DNA of 64,000 nt from Flavobacterium solisilvae (GTDB lineage: Bacteria > Bacteroidota > Bacteroidia > Flavobacteriales > Flavobacteriaceae). Every line of letters starts with the position of its first letter. The stretch's first letter is position 1. Where the stretch lies: positions 1-64,000 of the forward strand of contig NZ_JAAMPT010000207.1 in the NCBI RefSeq assembly GCF_012911605.1, in the 5' to 3' direction. The position numbers were made by a program, and so were the translations under genes. The notes beneath the pieces were generated by a model. The model was not told the origin of the DNA and ran no database searches. It was given only the letters and a program-made list of their open reading frames with translations. This document shows positions 60,228 to 64,000 of this stretch, piece by piece.

Positions 60228-61898
60228 TTAATTTTTAGTATCGTTGATGATTTTTCCTTCACTCATGTTGAGAACTCGATTGCATTTTGCCTTCCAATTG
60301 TCATTTTTAGAAGTTACCAATAATGTCCATTTGTTTTTATCGGAAGTGATAAAATCGATGATTTCATTGGCAGCTTCAGTATCCATTTTGTCCAGAACAT
60401 CTTCATAGAAAAGTATTTTTGGTTTGCTAATGATGCTTCTGGCTACTAATATTTTTTGCGCATTTGATGAAGAAAGTTGTTTTCCTTCAGGAGAAATTTT
60501 AGTGTCAAGTCCTTTGGGTAATGATTTTATAAAATCGCCTAGTTTTACACTATCTATTGCCCATTTTATGTCTTCTTGAGTTAGTAACGGATTGTTGAAA
60601 GTGATGTTTTCTCGAATTGTTCCTTCAAATGGTGTTTCGCCATTCATGATTGTGCTAATTTGGGAACGGAAATGATTAAGGTCAATTTTTCTATAGGTAT
60701 CGTCGTTTATATAAAACGAACCGCTCGATGGTTGTAATAATCCAGAAAGTACTCGAATAAGAGTTGTTTTTCCAGAACCATTTATTCCGTCAAGGTATAT
60801 TTTTTCGGATTGTTCAATCGTTAAATTTATTTTTTCTAAAACAAAATCAGTAGAATCAGGGAATTTATAACTCATGTTTTCGGTTACCAATTGAATGTTG
60901 GTGTAGCAAAAATCGGCATTCGATGTTGATGATTCCTCAATTTCTAAATCGGTAATTTGTCCAATTTTTTCCACCGCAGTCAACACATCATATAATGTTT
61001 CTAAACCAATAATTATTTTTTCTACGGAGTTGATGACTAATAAAATAATGATTTCGGCTGCTACGAATTGACCAATATTCATTTTTTGATTTAAAACCAA
61101 ATAACCACCTATAAAAAGTAATCCTGCAGTAATTATGATTTTGAAAATGATAAGCTGTGTGAATTGTCTTTTAATTACATTAAAGTGTTTTTCCCTGTAA
61201 TTTATGTATTCTGAAACCAAATGATCGTTTTTGCTTAAAGCAAAGTCAAAGTTGGTTGCTTTTTTAAAACTGAAGTTGTTTCGTGCTATTTCTTGTAGCC
61301 AACTTACAACTTTGTATTTGTATTTAGATTCTTTTAAACTACTTGATAATCCTGAGTTGAAAGAGAATTTGAAAATGATATAAAGCAAAACAATCAAGAA
61401 AACTCCAAATAATATAAAGAAGGAATGATAAAATGATAGCAATATAATTCCAAAAAGAATTTGAAGTATAGCCGTAGAGAAATCAATCAATAGTTTTGAA
61501 ACTCCTTTTTGAATGGTTAACGTGTCAAAAAAACGATTGGCTAATTCTGGTGGATATTCATTGTGCAATTCTTCGGGTTTTATTTTAGGTAGTCTAACGC
61601 CAAATTCAAACGAGGAACGAATAAATATCTTTTGTTGTAGATTTTCAGTTATTCGAAGCTGCATTAACGACAATATTCCGGCTAAAGCAACACCAATAAT
61701 TACTATGAAAACTAATACAATCCACGAAATACTAACGCGTCCTGATTGGATTAAATTAATAATAGCTTGAATTCCTAATGGCAATGATAAACTAACTAAT
61801 CCAGCAAAAATGGCATAGAATAGTACTTGGATAATGTCCTTTTTATCCAATTTTAATAGATTAATTGTTCTTTGTAAGGCAGTTAATTTCGTCTTCAT
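60228..61898 (-). CDS. ABC transporter (fused permease-ATPase) with a degenerate nucleotide-binding domain
   Basis: 556 residues. Six membrane segments in residues about 20-300, then the ATPase domain (about 335-556). Walker A GINGSGKT (371-378) is intact. The Q-loop Gln is Asn419, the LSGGQ signature is LSSSN (475-479), the Walker B ends Glu499-Asp500 (YEDV) instead of Asp-Glu, and the switch His is Ser530 (VTSKND). No peptidase C39 domain is present. It probably exports a substrate with HlyD and TolC; the degenerate motifs may indicate low ATPase activity or a partner requirement. ATG overlaps the tetR stop by 4 bases. Confidence 0.9.
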   Translation of the reverse strand: MKTKLTALQRTINLLKLDKKDIIQVLFYAIFAGLVSLSLPLGIQAIINLIQSGRVSISWIVLVFIVIIGVALAGILSLMQLRITENLQQKIFIRSSFEFGVRLPKIKPEELHNEYPPELANRFFDTLTIQKGVSKLLIDFSTAILQILFGIILLSFYHSFFILFGVFLIVLLYIIFKFSFNSGLSSSLKESKYKYKVVSWLQEIARNNFSFKKATNFDFALSKNDHLVSEYINYREKHFNVIKRQFTQLIIFKIIITAGLLFIGGYLVLNQKMNIGQFVAAEIIILLVINSVEKIIIGLETLYDVLTAVEKIGQITDLEIEESSTSNADFCYTNIQLVTENMSYKFPDSTDFVLEKINLTIEQSEKIYLDGINGSGKTTLIRVLSGLLQPSSGSFYINDDTYRKIDLNHFRSQISTIMNGETPFEGTIRENITFNNPLLTQEDIKWAIDSVKLGDFIKSLPKGLDTKISPEGKQLSSSNAQKILVARSIISKPKILFYEDVLDKMDTEAANEIIDFITSDKNKWTLLVTSKNDNWKAKCNRVLNMSEGKIINDTKN

Positions 61899-62569
61899 TT
61901 TTTTAATGTTTTGTAGGCAAGATCAATGTAAAAATCAGTTGGAGAATTATTTTCATTGCAATTGGTTATCGTTTTTAAATGGTCTTTTAAAAAATGTTGA
62001 TGCAACGAACCTTCAACAATAGACGAAGCCAAACTTTTAGCATAATTATACGAAGGATTTACTTCTTCAATAATGGTGATTAATCTATTAATTACACTTT
62101 TATATACTAAAAAGAAACCTTCTTTGTTTTCTTCATCAACCTCTTTTGTTAAAAGTGTTTTGGTGAATTCTGCAATGATAATTTGGTTCAAAATAGATTC
62201 GTTAATATGCTGTGTTTGGCTATCATCATCAACTTTTTCTGTTACGATTGTGATTGCTCTTTTTAACTTTTCCATAGGATCAGTAATATTTGTGATTGAA
62301 AAAAGCATTCGGTATTCCATCCATGCCCAATACCAAGAACATAAATATAGTAATAATTTGTGTTTACTTTCAAAATAACGATAAATAGAACTTTCGTTAG
62401 AGCCGATTTTTTCGCCCAGTTTTTTAAAAGTAAAATCTTCAAAGCCAATTTCATTAATCAAAATGATACTTTGACTTATAATTTTTTTTCCCAAATCTGA
62501 TGTTTCAGGGTTTTTGACAAATAACTTTGGGTTAACAGTTATTGCGATATTTGACAAAATACTATTCAT
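61895..62569 (-). CDS. TetR/AcrR family transcriptional regulator
   Basis: 224 residues. N-terminal DNA-binding domain about residues 30-75 (INEIGFEDFTFKKLGEKIGSNESSIYRYFESKHKLL: helix-turn-helix), then a mostly helical ligand domain. It overlaps the ABC gene (ATGA), so it heads the operon. A palindrome (62592-62608) 23 bases upstream of its start is a plausible self-operator. Confidence 0.93.
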   Translation of the reverse strand: MNSILSNIAITVNPKLFVKNPETSDLGKKIISQSIILINEIGFEDFTFKKLGEKIGSNESSIYRYFESKHKLLLYLCSWYWAWMEYRMLFSITNITDPMEKLKRAITIVTEKVDDDSQTQHINESILNQIIIAEFTKTLLTKEVDEENKEGFFLVYKSVINRLITIIEEVNPSYNYAKSLASSIVEGSLHQHFLKDHLKTITNCNENNSPTDFYIDLAYKTLKK

Positions 62570-62591
62570 TTACTATAATTTTATGTAAAAA

Positions 62592-62608
62592 TAATAGTAA
62601 TACTATTA
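62592..62608. promoter_or_regulatory. Candidate TetR operator (TAATAGTAATACTATTA)
   Basis: Perfect 17-bp palindrome around a central A, upstream of tetR and between it and the divergent CoA-transferase gene. Size and position suit a TetR homodimer site. Confidence 0.55.
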
Positions 62609-62713
62609 ACTTTGAGATTTTAACTTTTATTTATAATTTGTTTTGTTCAATTTCTATGAGAATTGTCATATTTTTAAAATGATAATCTCAATAATTTTAC
62701 AAAAAATAAAAAT

Positions 62714-63985
62714 ATGAGCAAATATGTTACCGCTGATGAAGCTGTAAAAGTGGTAAAGTCTAATGATAGAGTTTACGTTCAAGCAGCTGCAGCAACACCT
62801 ACCGTTTTAACCAAAGCGCTTGCTAATAGAGCAACCGAGTTGCGCAATGTTGAGGTTTGTCATCTTCATACAGAAGGTGAAGCACCGTATGCAAATCCTG
62901 AATTAGCCGAAAGTTTTCACGTGAATTCTTTTTTTATCGGCGCTAATGTTCGACACACGTTAACCGCTGGAAATGGTTCTTATACACCAGTTTTTTTGAG
63001 TGAATTGCCTAATCTTTTTCGTAAGAATGTTTTACCAATTGACGTTGCGTTCATTCATGTTTCGCCACCAGATAGTCACGGATATTGTTCGCTTGGTGTT
63101 TCTGTTGAAGCAACTGTTGCTGCCATTGAAAATGCCAAAATCGTTATCGCACAAGTCAATCCACAAATGCCACGAACCTTTGGTGACGGAATTCTACACG
63201 TTTCCGAAATCAATTATTTAGTTGAAGTCAATCTGCCAATACATGAACATCCGGTTGCTGCTTTTTCTAAAGAAGAGGAAAAAATAGGTGAATATGTTGC
63301 TTCGTTAATTGAAGACAAAAGCACACTTCAAATGGGAATTGGTTCTATTCCAAACGCAGCATTGAGCAAGTTGAAAAACCATAAAGATTTAGGATTACAT
63401 ACCGAAATGTTTTCCGATGGCGTGATTGATTTGATAGAAAGCGACGTTATCAATTGTAATTATAAAGGAACACTTCGCGGTCGAGCTTTGGCAACATTTT
63501 TAATTGGTTCCAAGCGATTGTATGATTTTGTAAACGACAATCCGTTCATCGAAATGAAAGAATCATCCATGGTTAACGACACGGCTCGAATTCGTAAAAA
63601 CCCAAAAATGGTCGCTATAAATTCAGCAATCGAAGTCGATTTAACTGGTCAAGTTTGTGCCGATTCCATTGGTGCCAAAATGTATTCTGGCGTTGGCGGA
63701 CAAATGGATTTTATTCGCGGTGCGTCTTTAAGTCCAGGCGGAAAAGCCATCATCGCTTTGCCGTCAATCACTAAAAAAGGCGAAAGTCGCATCGTTCCAT
63801 TCTTGAAGCAAGGCGCAGGAGTTGTAACGACTCGTTCTCATGCGCAATACATCATTACCGAAAACGGAATTGCCGATTTATATGGCAAAACCTTGAAACA
63901 ACGAATGGCAGAATTAGTCAAAATTGCCCATCCAAATCATCAAGAAAGTATTGAAAAAAGTTATTTTGACTTGATTAATAAATAG
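62714..63985 (+). CDS. Acetyl-CoA hydrolase/transferase family protein
   Basis: 423 residues, CoA-transferase family I-like (4-hydroxybutyrate/succinate type). Features: QAAAATPTVLTKAL near residues 24-37, SPPDSHGYCSLGVSVE (about 117-132), GIGSIPNAAL (about 212-221), catalytic Glu in LHTEMFSDGVIDL, and FIRGASLSPGGKAIIALPS. It transfers CoA between carboxylic acids; the partner acid is not determinable. It is divergent from the tetR operon and shares the intergenic operator region. It ends 15 bases before the window end. Confidence 0.92.
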   Translation: MSKYVTADEAVKVVKSNDRVYVQAAAATPTVLTKALANRATELRNVEVCHLHTEGEAPYANPELAESFHVNSFFIGANVRHTLTAGNGSYTPVFLSELPNLFRKNVLPIDVAFIHVSPPDSHGYCSLGVSVEATVAAIENAKIVIAQVNPQMPRTFGDGILHVSEINYLVEVNLPIHEHPVAAFSKEEEKIGEYVASLIEDKSTLQMGIGSIPNAALSKLKNHKDLGLHTEMFSDGVIDLIESDVINCNYKGTLRGRALATFLIGSKRLYDFVNDNPFIEMKESSMVNDTARIRKNPKMVAINSAIEVDLTGQVCADSIGAKMYSGVGGQMDFIRGASLSPGGKAIIALPSITKKGESRIVPFLKQGAGVVTTRSHAQYIITENGIADLYGKTLKQRMAELVKIAHPNHQESIEKSYFDLINK

Positions 63986-64000
63986 GAGCGAACCGCTTGG

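Overview
The window looks like a chromosomal segment of a Flavobacteriaceae bacterium, most likely Flavobacterium or a close relative. The evidence is the low GC content, type IX secretion (T9SS) genes (PorP/SprF, plug protein, type A and type B C-terminal sorting domains), the uppS-bamA-skp-skp-murI cluster, an Asp/Glu-specific S46 dipeptidyl peptidase, and Bacteroidota promoters of the form TTTG-N19-TAnnTTTG. I see no rRNA, phage, complete IS element or CRISPR array. Most of the window is densely packed housekeeping sequence, interrupted by small palindromic repeats.

Layout. 1-1.7 kb: the end of a T9SS type B cargo gene, its PorP/SprF partner and a gamma carbonic anhydrase homologue. 1.8-10.1 kb (minus strand): CBS protein, nadK, DUF6089, uppS, bamA, two ompH/skp genes and murI, an envelope-biogenesis cluster. 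10.2-16.6 kb (plus): pdxJ, an orphan PDDEXK protein (DUF1016), an alpha/beta hydrolase, a small membrane protein, tig, clpP and clpX. 16.7-26.1 kb (mostly minus): a lipoprotein, an outer-membrane receptor, a tiny Cys-rich lipoprotein, a GH3-like ligase, an amidase, DUF2797 and an AsmA-like protein. 26.3-33.5 kb: a FolK/deoxynucleoside kinase fusion, a lectin-like T9SS protein, an RNA methyltransferase, DUF1573 and mutS. 33.5-34.7 kb: tRNA-Gly, tRNA-Leu, DUF1508 and a small lipoprotein.

34.8-42.1 kb: S46 peptidase, GNAT and KDO transferase (minus), a sugar aminotransferase and galE (plus), fabD and a lipoprotein gene whose start codon appears damaged. 42.3-47.2 kb: a possible stress or electrophile operon (pirin, GNAT, OsmC, YjdI-like Fe-S protein, flavin reductase), a 21-bp-period tandem array, and crp/fnr-DUF6370-purT. 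47.3-57.3 kb: aminotransferase, desaturase, rsmG, a T9SS type A protein, pruA, apaG, the T9SS plug protein, a methyltransferase, a GxxExxY protein between direct repeats, and map. 57.3-62.6 kb: a tetR-ABC-hlyD-tolC export operon whose ABC ATPase domain has lost most consensus catalytic motifs. The window ends with an acetyl-CoA hydrolase/transferase family gene.

The less ordinary items are the 21-bp tandem array at 44.9-45.1 kb, three copies of an interspersed repeat with conserved ends (1.7, 42.3 and 58.8 kb), further palindromes between genes, the degenerate ABC exporter, the GxxExxY cassette, the lipoprotein with a lost start codon, and a 41-residue lipoprotein gene. No clearly new multi-gene system was recognised. 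Translation starts were corrected inward where the longest ORF ran into a neighbour, a terminator or a non-conserved extension.
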